NCBI RefSeq assembly: GCF_018143015.1
Contig: NC_054758.1
Span: forward strand, 16,656,001 to 16,720,000
DNA from: Lytechinus variegatus
Lineage: Eukaryota; Echinodermata; Echinoidea; Temnopleuroida; Toxopneustidae
Direction of reading: 5' to 3'
DNA length: 64,000 nucleotides
In this document: in pieces, positions 44,901-53,303 of the stretch
Position numbering within the stretch: position 1 is the stretch's first letter
How the letters are laid out: the number at the start of each line of letters is the position of its first letter
Notes under the pieces: model-generated
Told to the model about the DNA's origin: nothing
Database searches by the model: none
Seen by the model: only the letters and a program-made list of their open reading frames with translations
Made by a program: the position numbers and the translations under genes

Positions 44901-47543
44901 CCCTGTGGACTGCAAACGTGGGTGATACCTTCAAATCCCAGAATGGGTGGTGTTAGGTTTAGCACTGCCAGTGTTCCACTAGGGCCTTGGTTCCTATTAT
45001 TTCATGCCCAAACCTGCCAAATCTCCCCCCCCCCCGCCTTTGTACTTTTCCCCTTTCGTCTTTCTCCCTCTGTGTCTCTCATTTTAATGGAATTCTAAAT
45101 TCAAATTCAAATTTGCTTTTGATTCTAAGATTGCTCTTGGTTTGTGTTATCCGTTCTTTTGTATTTATTATTTTTCAATTTTCATATGTATTCTGCAGAC
45201 TGTCCAGAAGGTGGTAGAGCTAGGACCCAACCCAAACCTAGAGATTGTAAAGGACGAAAGGCTCAGAGAACGAGTAAGTTAAAATAATAATAATAATAAT
45301 AGCTGGATTTATAAAGCGCTTTTTGCCAGAGGATACAAAGCGCTGCTATTATTACCCCGGCTTTAGCTCGAGCTACCATCACCGGCGCTCAGTGCATGCA
45401 AGGAATTACTCCTGCCGGGTGCCCATTCACCTCACCTGGGTCGAGTGCTCATGTTCATATAATGTTCATTATACTGATCTACTTTACTTAAATTACTTTA
45501 CTATTGTACTATCGACTATGCACTTGCATATACCCTCATAAATGTTGAAAAACTTAACACTTTGGTTGATGTGCAGAGTTCAGACCTGGCTCTGATGACT
45601 TTGGAGGATATTTGTAAGGATGATGATGGTGACGACGACGATGGTGATGATGCTGGTGGTGGTGGTGGTGGTGGTGGTGAAGATGATGTTAATGATGGTG
45701 ATGATGATGGTGATGATGGTGATGGTGGTGATGATTATGATGATGATGATGATATGGTGGTGATGGTGATGATGATAATGATGTACAATGGTGATGATCA
45801 GGGAAGATAGTGGTGATTATAATGATAGTGATATTTATGATGGTCATAATGATGATGATGACTAACACTTGATAGGTAACTCTGGCATATGTCTCAAAAT
45901 ATTTCAAATGCAAACTCATCCAGAATACCAACAGAGTATTAAAGGAATTGAATGTTGGCAAAAAAGGAGAGTAACGATTTCCTTCAGTACTATAATATGA
46001 AAAAGATAAATCGATCTTTGGAAAATTTACGAGAATAGACCAGTGCCGTGAAATAACTATTAACCAGTAATTTACTTTTCTCTTTTTGTTTCCCCACCCT
46101 CAGAGCTTTGGTATTTACGAAGGAATGTCATTTGATGTCTATCAACATGCTCTTCAGAACTGTGTTGGAGAGTTTGTAGTAGAAGGAGGAGAAACAGCCC
46201 CTCAGGTACTCCACATTCTTAGCTTTAAAGGGATGGTCCGAGCTGAAAATATTTTGATCTTAATACATAGTAGAATTCACTGAGCAAAATGCCGAAAATT
46301 TCATCAAATCGGATAACAAATAATAAAGTTATTGAAGTTTAAAGTTTAGCAATATTTTGTAAAAACAGTCATGAATATTCTCTAGGTGGGCTGATGATGT
46401 CACATCCCCACTTTCCGTTTTCTGTTGTTACATAAAATCATAATTTTTCCATTATTTCATACTTGTGTGAATAATTGTCTCCCTTATAATGAAATAAGTT
46501 GCAGCAATAAATATCTAATGCACTAAATCAGTTGTCAATCCAATTTTTCTAGTTTTCGGAGGAAAAAAATTTGAATAAACCTAATTTCACATAATAAATA
46601 CAAAAGATCAAGTGGGGATGTGACATCATCAGCCCACCTAATGAATATTCATGGTGAATATGTTCATAAGATATTGCTAAACTTTAAAATTCAATAACTT
46701 TGTTATCTGATTTTGATGAAATTTTCAGCATTTTGCTCTGTGAAATTTACTCTATTTATTTAGACATAAATATTTTCAGCCTGGTCCATCTCTTTGAAAC
46801 CCCAATTATTCAGCCCACCCCCCCCCCACAACCACACACGCATATGATTCAATCAATGAATCCCTAGAATGAAAGGCTTACACTTTGAAGTTTGACGATT
46901 ATTTCATTATTCTTTAGTATAGAATATGGTATACGGAAATTTCCTTGTTGATATTCATTCTATAAAAAGTATAATATGTAAATTGTTGATAGATTGCAGA
47001 GTGAAAAGATGAATATAAAATGTCAAGATAAAAGAAGACACTAAACTTTTGTGGGTTTTCTTTATTTGCTAGCACCGTGTAACAATGTTATGTATTGATT
47101 TGTTTCGTTTCATGTGACAGGCATTACAAAGATTTATCGACTTCCTCAACGACATGTGCAAGAGTGTCAAAACACAGGAAACCAACAAAGTAAACAGTGC
47201 AAAGAGCTCTGAAGGGGAGGCTTCCGGTGCTTCCAATACCGCACCAAACCCAGCAGGTGGGGCTACATCCAAGGTATTTGTATCTGAATTCACAGGCGAG
47301 GACAAGGCAGCGAGGATACTCCCTCACGTGCTGGTCTCGACGCACGGCTTCATGATCAGGAGCTTCCTCAAATACCTCCACTGCGTCGTCAACGTGGAGA
47401 TTCCGGAAGGCGATTGGCTGATCGACGACGGTTGCCCGAATACGTCCCTCAGCACGCTGGTCGTGGAGACGGATAAGGATGATAAGTTTGATTTTGAAAG
47501 GCTGATATGTTACTTTATCTATAAGGTGGATCATTTTTCATAG
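23964..47543 (+). CDS. TIGAR: TIGAR-like fructose-2,6-bisphosphatase (5 coding exons)
   Basis: Coding exons: 23964-23992, 42494-42650, 45199-45273, 46104-46205 and 47121-47543. All junctions are GT-AG and in phase, giving 261 aa (human TIGAR has 270). The 29-bp first coding exon gives MRFMLTFLR plus two bases of the catalytic histidine codon, completed by exon 2 to read RHGETDWN. His10 and His196 (VSTHGFMIRS) occupy the places of the two catalytic histidines of the family. FSSDLSRSFQT and LRERSFGIYEG are the other histidine-phosphatase blocks. TIGAR lowers fructose-2,6-bisphosphate and diverts glucose to the pentose phosphate pathway; orthology rather than a related phosphatase is inference. 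A Ser/Ala/Gly-rich insert lies near residues 145-170. Intron 1 is 18.5 kb and mostly one giant transposon. Confidence 0.88.
24313..24697. repeat. Outer unique segment of the left inverted arm
   Basis: By eye only a one-base indel separates it from its inverted partner over 385 bases (AATTAGGTCAAAGG here, AATTAGTCAAAGG opposite), apart from a short stretch replaced at the insertion in the partner. It ends in the G-run where the LTR element inserted. Confidence 0.85.
24698..29951 (-). mobile_element. Ty3/gypsy LTR retrotransposon, Mag-like
   Basis: LTRs of 205 bp at 24698-24902 and 29747-29951 look identical, begin TG and end CA on the element's strand, and are flanked by GGGGG on both sides (5-bp target duplication inside the G-run of the tandem unit). 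A primer-binding site, TGGTGTCAGATCCTGC, adjoins the 5' LTR and fits a tRNA-Leu 3' end. A purine tract, AAAGAAAGGGAGG, adjoins the 3' LTR. One long gag-pol frame lies between them, with no env or chromodomain seen. The element looks whole and young. Family placement is inference from domain order. Confidence 0.92.
25346..29266 (-). CDS. Ty3/gypsy Gag-Pol polyprotein
   Basis: One frame of 1306 aa. In order: Gag region (about 1-210), two CCHC knuckles (CTRCGNRHTKEKC, CKKCGKQNHFAKC, near 218-250), aspartic protease (IDTGAQANTL near 300), RT with MDDIVVWG near 590, RNase H (ADASKNGLGAVLL near 720), integrase zinc finger (GHLGIEKCKK ... CTSCLMYKP near 960-1000), integrase core with VDLFT, SDNGPQF and NGLAENAVK motifs (about 1010-1150), and a C-terminal DNA-binding tail. 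This is the Ty3/gypsy order, with integrase after RNase H. The whole element lies in the arm of the giant foldback element. Confidence 0.93.
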   Translation of the reverse strand: MTNLSQPPPLDLKGNISENWKRFKQKFTLYNVASGMSEKDDKSQTSMLLHVIGDAALELYNTFVFAEDESMKLEKKLDKFEEYCMPKRNLTYERHRFFTRSQLEHESVDQYATELRSRAQSCEFSSLKESLIRDRIICGILDDGLREHLLRLDDLTLDKTLQVCRVAEQTRTQAQALSSTRENASIPVDSLSKIKKSDKKSNQTRQTKQTKPQDRTNNKTCTRCGNRHTKEKCPAQGKTCKKCGKQNHFAKCCRTPVAKVNELQHLKVDSDGFMICSVDSQEHESKEEWKVNLRVNNELVEFKIDTGAQANTLPETIYHKLKPKPKLQKAKVKLTGYYETNIPVKGRCYVQMEYKGIKHSVQCFIIPGNRQPLLGLRTSEDLYLVKRVYHVDKQTEIKTGKTVVQDYDNVFVGLGCLPGKHHITLKDNAQPVQHACRKVPFPLQNKLKEELDKMENMNVIKQVDEPTDWVSSLVVVKKKNGQLRVCLDPRDLNRAIKREHYKLPSRAEISSQFAVAKYFSKLDASSGFWQIQLDEDSSKLCTFITPYGRYRFLRLPFGICSAPEVFHKIIHNLFADIPGVNTMMDDIVVWGSTQEEHDDRLRKVLDIAQKSNLKLNRDKCEFNVNQMTFIGDLISQDGVRPDPKKVAAIRNMARPTCKQDIQRFLGMINYQAKFIPNLSTRSAPLRILLDKKVEWMWENEQEKAWCELKEALMSQPVLHFYDCTKPTKISADASKNGLGAVLLQQHEQNWHPIAYASRAMTDAETRYAQIEKELLAITYGCEKFHQYIYGQKIEVETDHKPLIPLFVKSLADCPLRIQRLLIRVQRYDLKVSYTPGKYMFTADTLSRAVDPKAELNVETEEDIRVYVDMIIQAMPVTSNKRQEIVEETKNDVELQELLATIRNGWPESKQQCPARIKQYWNIRSELSEADGIIFKGSRIVIPTSMRRYILNQVHEGHLGIEKCKKRAREVIYWPRINADITEMVQNCTSCLMYKPKQQAESLNPHAVPNRPWEKIAVDLFTLNKREYMVVVDYYSQFIEVCTLTSTTSKAVINHMKAIFARHGTPCELMSDNGPQFASQEFKSFAKEWDFHHTTSSPHYPQSNGLAENAVKIVKNLILKSQHSGQDIHRALQVYRSSPIACGKSPAELLYNRQIRSNLPMLDTLLNNQQIDTKSVRGRKDEQKVKQKERFDKHAHDLPKLKPGDHVILQDMKTNTWSQHGIIKSVNNHNRSYQIETATGEIRRRNRRHLRPDPRHQAQSIPLPTQDDFELDDSAEAEPASDVRASSSPSRTTRSGRVVKPPDRLNL
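29952..33420 (+). repeat. Tandem array, left arm (about 30 units of ~95-120 bp)
   Basis: Each unit contains TACCTACTGGGTTTTAGGGG, then TATAAACTATTTTTTGGCTT, a G-run, a GTACTTCCAAGAACC or TATAAACCATATATTT variant, and an ATTGG-TATATATATTCCC segment. Two or three subtypes (G-run-GTACTTCC versus TATAAACCATA) alternate and higher-order blocks recur, for example around 31400-31600 and 32550-32750. Non-coding. Confidence 0.95.
33421..35539. other. Left half of the foldback loop: AT-rich relics
   Basis: No intact gene. The minus strand of about 33800-34700 carries remnants of a LINE ORF2 C-terminus; the rest is AT-rich with nothing recognisable. Confidence 0.5.
33800..34700 (-). pseudogene. Degenerate LINE ORF2 3' fragment
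   Basis: Minus-strand conceptual pieces include SECSFCGNTEETNEQLFFH (34080-34150), a Cys-Cys-His cluster like the CPTC...H region near the ORF2 C-terminus of the intact LINE, and a longer open stretch at 34384-34690 ending in FTCKINR. Several stops and frame changes separate the pieces. Old relic. Confidence 0.5.
35540..36180 (+). pseudogene. Degenerate LINE reverse-transcriptase fragment
   Basis: Pieces in plus-strand frames give DYKIAARVLAMPLQKVL, QCGFIKHNKGRSASENVML, DFLKAFDNVNHSFLF, KGVRQGCPLSA and QFADDTT-like text near 36070. These are blocks of an L1/Tx1-type RT in the right order, interrupted by stops and frame shifts. Related to but clearly diverged from the intact LINE at 12.5-18.0 kb. 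Confidence 0.75.
36181..36590. other. Repeat relics with a C-run
   Basis: Contains AAAGGGGCATAGTACACG and a mirrored CACTGTGCCCCTCCCC, suggesting a short inverted element, then AT-rich sequence. No gene. Confidence 0.4.
36595..38935. mobile_element. GGCGGATCC-ended element rich in GCTCGCGCTTCGCGCTCGCA motifs
   Basis: Starts CGGCGGATCCAGGCGGGGGC and ends GGCTGGATCCGCCCC. An inner AGCGGATCTAGGGGG boundary at 36997 suggests two overlapping or nested copies. Through the interior, variants of GCTCGCGCTTCGCGCTCGCA recur at about 36800, 37209, 37946, 38095, 38190, 38293, 38416, 38534 and 38616, usually after TCAG and before ATTATT. No conserved protein is visible. Confidence 0.6.
38936..39394. other. 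Further GCTCGC-motif relics
   Basis: Contains degraded motifs near 38988, 39140 and 39248 like those in the preceding element, then a C-run that leads into the right-hand array. No gene. Confidence 0.45.
39395..40470 (-). repeat. Tandem array, right arm (about 9-10 units, inverted)
   Basis: Reverse-complement version of the left array: units contain TTTATACCCCTAAAACCCAG then TAGGTACAATACGGGAATAT, a C-run and GTAGGGTTCTTGG. It is much shorter than the left array (about 1.1 kb against 3.5 kb), so the arms differ in copy number while their outer segments are near-identical. Confidence 0.95.
40461..41393. repeat. Outer unique segment of the right inverted arm, interrupted
   Basis: 40461-40689 and 41248-41393 are the inverted partner of 24313-24697. 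The interruption is a separate element with CCCCGGGGG termini. Confidence 0.85.
40687..41247. mobile_element. CCCCGGGGGCAC-ended insertion
   Basis: ACCCCGGGGGGGGGCACTCG at the left mirrors GAGTGCCCCCCCCCCCGGG at the right, and CTATA occurs on both sides (40687-40691 and 41243-41247). The interior repeats CGGGGG-TCC-CGGA-CGGG and CCTTGGAGCGG-like phrases. A same-layout element lies at 54355-54911. Non-coding. Confidence 0.65.
41394..42493. other. End of TIGAR intron 1
   Basis: Contains a GTTCACCCCGACAC repeat end at 41521, a 25-bp palindrome at 41549-41573, then AT-rich intronic sequence leading to the exon 2 acceptor (TATTAATAG at 42485-42493). Confidence 0.5.
42651..43427. repeat. GTTTCATAAAGC-family MITE abutting the TIGAR exon 2 donor
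   Basis: The left end GTGGGTGTTTCATAAAGC begins at the first intron base; the right end is GCTTTATGAAACGGCCCCC. CAGG lies at both junctions (42648-42651 and 43425-43428). The left terminus supplies the GTGGGT splice donor now in use; the second GT (GTTTGT, 43428) would keep the MITE in the mRNA. A GAATCC-family MITE is nested at 42691-43293. Confidence 0.75.
42691..43293. repeat. TTAA-flanked palindromic MITE, GAATCC family (copy 2)
   Basis: TTAAAGGGGAATCCAGCC mirrors GGTTGGATTCCCCTTTAA. The host MITE reads GCGACTTTAAGAACGACTGG when intact, so the insertion duplicated TTAA at a defined site. Arms hold AAATCGGACAAGCAATGAG then AAAGTTATAGC. 603 bp. Confidence 0.88.
43914..44449. mobile_element. 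Foldback element with nested perfect hairpins (CCCTTTTTACACAGG ends)
   Basis: Ends CCCTTTTTACACAGG and CCTGTGTAAAAAGGG are inverted. The interior has two long hairpins, each made of TTAACCCCGTACTATAGGTG, then GGGCTAAATGGCAATTT, then the reverse complement, plus many single copies of AGTACGGGGTTAAG. Non-coding. In TIGAR intron 2. Confidence 0.8.
44724..44905. repeat. Short MITE with CAGGGGTGTGAGTG termini
   Basis: CAGGGGTGTGAGTG at the left is mirrored by CACTCACACCCCTG at the right, apart from a few bases. TGGACT at 44718-44723 and 44906-44911 is a 6-bp target duplication. 182 bp, interior rich in TTTCAGATTTT. TIGAR intron 2. Confidence 0.85.
45278..45445 (-). repeat. Truncated tRNA-SINE (3' part)
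   Basis: On the minus strand it ends in the ATTATTATTATT tail and contains TTGTATCCTCTGGC, the GAGCTAAAGCCGGGG body and CCAGGTGAGGTGAATGGG. The tRNA head is absent. TIGAR intron 3. Confidence 0.7.
45616..45855. repeat. (GAT/GGT)n microsatellite
   Basis: Imperfect GATGGT, GGT and GATGAT repeats in TIGAR intron 3. Confidence 0.9.
46225..46795. repeat. Palindromic MITE, GGTCC family (copy 3)
   Basis: TTAAAGGGATGGTCCGAGCT at the left mirrors GCCTGGTCCATCTCTTTGA at the right. The arms hold AAATCGGATAACAAATAATA then AAAGTTATTGAAG. It begins about 20 bases after the exon 4 donor of TIGAR. Confidence 0.8.
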
Positions 47544-48262
47544 TAACTGAATTGGGTCTAGCCGACTATGCGGGCAGTCAGTACTAGCTAGGAATAATCA
47601 GGACTTAATGAATGATGAGGCTATGTAAGTGTAGTACCCTAAGCCTTTATTATGCAAAATATGTGTAGATCAGATTTTGCTTACAGGAGCTTTAAAGTGC
47701 AGTCTATTTGACAAAAGGTAGGATGATTTATCTTACTGTGTTGACTAGATAGCATTATTATGTCGATAAGGCAAAATATGTTATTATATCTACAACTTAT
47801 CTCACTGTGATTTCTTTTCACTGCCTTGCAAGATGACGTATTTCACCATGCAGACATTACTAAGCTGCTTATTTGGCTTTGCAAGATTAATTTTTTTGCT
47901 ATCTCATCAAGTGGTGACAATTTAAAGATTCGGCACTTGATCATTGAATTTAATTTGATCAGTCAACAAGCTGAACAATCAATCAGTCTGGTATGTTATA
48001 CCTCAGTCACTTTTGCTCTATGGTGGCCATATTGCGAATCAAAAACAACCTATATGTGTTATATTACAAAAATGTTAAAGCCTGTGTATAGCTTTGGTAA
48101 AGGGTCAATAATGTGATTGATAATCGAATATCATCTAATATGACAGTCTTACTGAAGCGTAGAGACCGTCAGATATTTTTCCAACTGCACTTCTCTGAGA
48201 AAATTTCTAATATTCAAATCTTGGATATATAGCGCCCTCTCTAGGCGATGCTTGTTTTAAAT
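47544..48262 (+). other. Probable TIGAR 3' UTR
   Basis: Non-coding sequence after the TIGAR stop. I cannot identify a convincing polyadenylation site. An open frame of 96 codons at 47826-48116 has no recognisable features. Confidence 0.4.
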
Positions 48263-48856
48263 TTAAAGGAGAATGAAACCATTGGAACAAGATAGCTTGT
48301 GTGAAAACAGAAAAATCAAAGAAACAGATCAACAAAAGTTTGAGAAAAATCGGACAATAAATGAGAAAGTTATGAGCATTTAAATATTGCAATCACTAAT
48401 GCTATGGAGATCCTCCCATTGGCAATGCGACAAGGATGTGTGATGTCACTGATGAACAACTCTCCTCATTACTTTAGTATATATTTCACTTGAATTGCCT
48501 CTTTTATCACATCTATCCATAGATCATGTGTTCTTTCTACATGAGGGCATGTAATACATATTTTTTTTAAAATACATCATGGATAAAGAGTTTGTATCAT
48601 CATAAGAAAAAGCAAAAAGAGACATTTTGAGGGTATTTTATAGTCCACCAAAAGTAAAGTTGTTCATCAGTGACATCACACATCCTTGTCGCATTGCCAA
48701 TGGGAGGATCTCCATAGCATTAGTGATTGCAATATTTAAATGCTCATAACTTTCTCATTTATTGTCCGATTTTTCTCAAACTTTCTTTATTCTTATTCTT
48801 TGATTTTTCTGTTTCTACACAAGCCTATTTGTTCCAAAGGTTTCATTCCCCTTTAA
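48263..48856. repeat. TTAA-flanked palindromic MITE, GAATG family (copy 2)
   Basis: TTAAAGGAGAATGAAACC and GGTTTCATTCCCCTTTAA termini with TTAA at both ends; the same length and text as 21060-21655 apart from scattered changes. Confidence 0.88.
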
Positions 48857-49400
48857 AAATTTGGCATTCAAGCACTTATCTTATAAATTTAGTGATTAGA
48901 TATCCAAAAGTTACAGACAAAGAACATATCTTGAAAGTTTCAGCCCATTCCATGATTTGGAATAGGATTTAATTGAAAGACAAAAACTCACAGATATTTT
49001 GATTTGATCGGGTGACCCGATCAAGTTAAATTTCCATGTAAAATCGCAAAATTTATCCTGTAAAACACATTTTCATTTCATATCCTCCACATCATAACTG
49101 TTATAGGGCATATCCATTCATATTAGCTAGCAATGAATTGGAATAGTGATAGGTGCATTTTGGTGGATTTACCAAAACTATACACAAGCTTTAAAACGGC
49201 TATTCTCGACTCGTGGTACGGCCGCTGTAGAGCAAATGTGACCGAGGTATTACAATACTCCCCCATTCTCTGCCTTCGTTGCTCTTCTAGCTTTCTCTTT
49301 CAGTCAACATCTCTCTGTTTCTTGTACACTGCTTTCTCTGGTCCAGGCCGGTGCAGTGATATAAATTACTCCGCAGTGGAGTTCGTTTTAAATGGACCCT
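48857..49400. other. No identifiable gene
   Basis: AT-rich sequence followed by a moderately GC-rich stretch (49190-49390) whose 90-codon frame resembles nothing I recognise. Confidence 0.4.
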
Positions 49401-49562
49401 TATAAGATATAAGACCAGGGGCTCGTAACACAAAGCTTAGCAATGATCGTAGATCATTTTTCTACGATTGATTCCATTGGCTATAAGATATAAGACCAGG
49501 GGCTCGTAACACAAAGCTTGTCAATGATCGTAGATCATTTTTCTACGATTGATTCCATTGGC
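49401..49562 (+). repeat. Tandem duplication, two 81-bp units
   Basis: The unit starts TATAAGATATAAGACCAGGG and contains GGCTCGTAACACAAAGC and the small hairpin-like AATGATCGTAGATCATTTTT. The two copies differ at about one site, so the duplication is recent. Confidence 0.9.
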
Positions 49563-50477
49563 TGCAATGTACAATCAATTGTGAAAATTGAAGCGTACGA
49601 TTAATTGCTAACCCTTGATTGGAATAAATATGGTATTGCACACTTAATCTTTAACCTTTGACCTTGCAAGGAAATTGAGGGGGGGGCTTTGGTTTTGCTG
49701 GCCTTCAAGGTTAGAGTAAGTCTACCTGTAATATGTACAATATGTAATGATAAAAGCCGGGCTGAAATAGAACGGACCTTTTTGCAAGTGCCTTTCCGAG
49801 TTAGCACGCTCCTAACACAATCTTCCACCCCCCCACCTTTTTCTTTGTCTTCCTGCTGTGGCCCTCATTTCATTGCCCCCCCCCCCCCCCCCCCGCCTTT
49901 TTTTTGTCTGCAGACTGAAATGTGATTTCTTTTGTTTCAATGTAAGTAATTATCTCAAAGCTTATGATGGTGCTCAACTGATATATTTATTGAATGAACA
50001 CATTTGTTCTATTTATTGATTGCAAGGAATGTCATGTATGAAATCAATTACAAATGGCACACTGCTGCTTTATTTTCCCACAGGAATTGAATATGAATGT
50101 AGCTGAATAGAGAAAGAGAAGGCTTTGATTATCAATTTTCCATCAATTATTTTGATTTGGAGTGTCTTTTTTTTATTGTAAATGTAATTTTATTGTTTTT
50201 ATTACTGTGTTCATTATAGAAGGGTGTCTTCACTCAATAATTATTAGTTAGCATTATAAGTAGAAAGTAGACTTTAGCTTCCCTGGGATTGGATTACAAT
50301 TTGCTGACCCCAGACACTGAGGAAAGCAATGGAAATACCTTGCTATAGTCGCATCTTTTGGGTGCAGCCAATTAAATTGTCTTATGGAATTGAATTACAG
50401 ATTTTTCTTAGGCAGTTGCAGTAAAAAGGTAAAACAAATTACAAAATTCAAATTCCTATTAAAAACTGACATTTTTA
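49563..50477. other. No identifiable gene
   Basis: Contains a G-run at 49679 and a C-run at 49877, typical ends of unidentified repeats, and AT-rich sequence. Confidence 0.4.
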
Positions 50478-50765
50478 AATAATAATAATAGGCATTTATA
50501 TAGTGCCATCTATCAAGAAATATTCTATTCCAAGGCGCATTGTTTATTATTATCATTACCCCGGCTTTAGCTCGAACTGCCTTTTCAGCGCTCAGTGCAT
50601 TCAAGGAATTAATCCTGCCGGATACTCATTTACCTCACCTGGATTGAGTGCAGCACAATGTGGATAAATTTCTTGCTGAAGGAAATTACGCCATGGCTGG
50701 GATTTGAACCCACAACCCTCTGTTTCAAAGTCAGAAGACTCATCCACTGGGCCACAACGCTCCGC
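50478..50765 (-). repeat. tRNA-derived SINE
   Basis: On the minus strand: a head of GTTGTGGCCCAGTGGATGAG and GGGTTCAAATCCCAGCC (box B), the body with CCAGGTGAGGTAAATGAG and GAGCTAAAGCCGGGG, then GCGCCTTGGAATAG and a TATTATTATT tail. Its body matches the SINE at 60333-60608. Confidence 0.8.
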
Positions 50766-51181
50766 AAGTACTTTTAGTACTTTTTTTTTCCAAGAGACAA
50801 ATATAAACATATTTAATCAACACTTTCATGCGTAGAGGGAATTCGTTTGTCAATTTCAAGTGAATGTGGATTGCAATATATTTAATGATATGAAAAAGTA
50901 CCAGGGTACTATAGTTTAATGTGTTCAAAGATTTTACATCTCATTATATTTATTAATATATCCATGCCCATTTATTTATATCCTTTAATATTAAACATTA
51001 TTTAATAGATATCTGTGTAAATTACAATAATGGAAATTATGGAAAAAAGTCAATATTTTTACAACCATACATTATTAATTACAGATTCATGGCAAATTTA
51101 CCAGATGCATGGTGGTCATGCATCGGTAATTACTTAAACATGGTTGCCATTCTATAATGTACTTTAGCAGATTTAATGTGG
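50766..51181. other. No identifiable gene
   Basis: AT-rich sequence without a recognisable feature. Confidence 0.4.
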
Positions 51182-51187
51182 CTGTTG

Positions 51188-51393
51188 CAGAGCTGCCAAG
51201 TAGTACTGATTTTCAGTATTTAGTACTGAAAAGTGAGAAGAATACTGATAGTTTCATGTAAAATACTGATTTCTAAAGTTTCAGTTGTATGTGTGGTCCT
51301 ATGGTATTTTTTGAAAATACTGATTTCCTCACCGAAATACTGATTTTCAGCTTCAAAAATACTGAAATGTTCGTTTTCAGGTTTGCAGCTCTG
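51188..51393. repeat. Short MITE with CAGAGCTGC termini
   Basis: CAGAGCTGC and GCAGCTCTG ends, with CTGTTG at 51182-51187 and 51394-51399 as a 6-bp target duplication. The interior repeats AATACTGATTTTCAGTATTT-like phrases in both orientations. 206 bp. End bases (CAG...CTG) and duplication length match the MITE at 44724-44905. Confidence 0.85.
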
Positions 51394-51669
51394 CTGTTGA
51401 AACATTTTATATTATTCAGTAAATTATATTCATACTATGCAGGTATTTTGATTCCTATCTTGCCTTGATTTCAATTGTATGGGTTGTTTCCAGATTTGCA
51501 ATAATAACTTTGATCAAAGTGCTTGACATTTGAATTCTTTTAGTTTAATTATTATTAGCTAGCATTTTCTCATAAATTTGACTTTTCTGTGTGTGTTTGT
51601 TTTATTCTAATTTATTTGTACAATATATGCATCACCGCTACTGTCAATTTGCCCGAATACAGTCTGTAC

Positions 51670-52273
51670 TTAAAGGGGAATCCAGCCTTGGTCATAAAAT
51701 GGTGTGTTGGAGAGGAGAAAAAATAAATGAAACAGAATGGTGAAAGTTTGAGAGAAATTGAACTAGCAATAAGAAAGTTATGCCTGGGTATTTAAAATTG
51801 ATATCCTTCAGACTAATATGCAGATTTCAAATTGGCAACTGGTTAAGTAAATTATGACACAAGGGGCAAGGAAAACTTTCCCACGTAGACCATGCACTTA
51901 ATTATCAGGGATTTGTGGTTTTCTCCTAAGTAACCATTCCCCTGGGGCAGTAATCTAAATATAACTCAAGTAGTATATTGTTTTATATCCTCATAAAAGA
52001 AAAATATAATTTGAAGTAGAACTTTTGAAAAAAATGATATTTTAGCCATTTCATTTTTGGAGTATGTGGATGAGTAGTCCTTGCCTTGCATTACTATGAC
52101 ATCACATATGTGGCCAGTTTGAAGTCTCCATGGGTATAGTGATAACCTATATTTACTACTTTTAAAATGTTCTTATTGTTAGTCCGATATTGTTCAACAT
52201 TTCACCTGTCAACTTGTCTGATTTTTCTTTTCCTCTACCAACAAGTTTTTCTTTGGGTTGGATTCCCCTTTAA
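51670..52273. repeat. TTAA-flanked palindromic MITE, GAATCC family (copy 3)
   Basis: TTAAAGGGGAATCCAGCC and GGTTGGATTCCCCTTTAA ends. Its right TTAA is shared with the next element. Confidence 0.88.
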
Positions 52274-52995
52274 CCCTAAATAGACTGGGCTATTTCGACG
52301 CCTTATGATCTCGGCCGTCGATCGCGCGATCGCGACGAAAATTGGCACACACGTTACCCATGGCATTATCTACAAAACTATTACATCAAATTCTGCAAAA
52401 AATCTCATGTCTCATTAATTATGCTAATTTATGCGTAAAATCATAAGTTTGCCCTAATTAATAAAATAATGCCCCTGAAATGCTAATTTTTGTTTCACAT
52501 ACTCTAGATAGGCATCTGATCAAATTGATTTTTTAAAAATTTCGAAATCATATTTATTTTCTTATGTATTCTATTGTTTTCTAAATTTCTTATGTATTTC
52601 TTTGTTTTTTTACTTTTTGTTTTTTATTGTTTTTTCAATGGAAATTGTCGGGGAATTCATTTTGACCATAAAAAAGATAAAATTGATTGATTTTAAGCAG
52701 TAAAAGGAAAAATAATGATACATTTATGAATTTTGGCTAAGAACAGTATTTGCATTGGATTTGTACACAAATTCACGTTTTTGAGTAATTTTGGGTCTGC
52801 ATGCACTTATGAAATGTTGCGTAATTTTGGAACCGCGTACCCGGGGGTCACAATTTTGGTCTCAAAAGTTGCGCGAGACTTGAAAGTAAAAAGTCAGTGA
52901 GCGACGCGGTCAAAAAATTTCGCGCAGCGGATTTATCGCGAAAAATGTCGAGGGGGGGCTGAATCAGCCCCCCCCCCCAGTCTTTTTAGGGTTAA
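52270..52995. mobile_element. TTAA-flanked element with CCCTAAAAAGACTGGG termini
   Basis: TTAACCCTAAATAGACTGGG at the left mirrors CCCAGTCTTTTTAGGGTTAA at the right. The TTAA at each end suggests a piggyBac- or Kolobok-like target site. The interior has a CGATCGCGCGATCGCG palindrome near the left end and GCGACGCGG...CGCGCAGCGG near the right. About 726 bp, no coding frame. Confidence 0.75.
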
Positions 52996-53089
52996 AACAC
53001 ACTGTCAGACATTTCGTTTCCTGTGCCTTACAATTTGTTCAATTTCTTTTCATCATAGATAAGATACATTGAGAGTTATTTTTTGACCT

Positions 53090-53303
53090 GGGGGGTGTTT
53101 CACAAAGATTTAAGCATGACTTAAGTGGCACTTAAATGCCTACCCGTACATGATATGCAACGCGCGATCTTATTGATAGATACGCATTAGTGCGCGTCCT
53201 CATGACACGATTTGACCAATGCGGTCAAGCCTTTCATACCTTACGCAACTCGGTATCTAAGTGCGACTCTAAGTCATACTTAAATCTTTGTGAAACACCC
53301 CCC
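53090..53303. repeat. Palindromic MITE with GGGTGTTTCACAAAGATT termini
   Basis: GGGGGTGTTTCACAAAGATT at the left is mirrored by AATCTTTGTGAAACACCCCC at the right. About 214 bp. Its terminal text resembles that of the GTTTCATAAAGC family, so the two may be related. Confidence 0.85.

Noticed and set aside
45562-45961. Asp/Gly-rich and His-rich open frames
   Set aside because: Caused by the GAT/GGT microsatellite.
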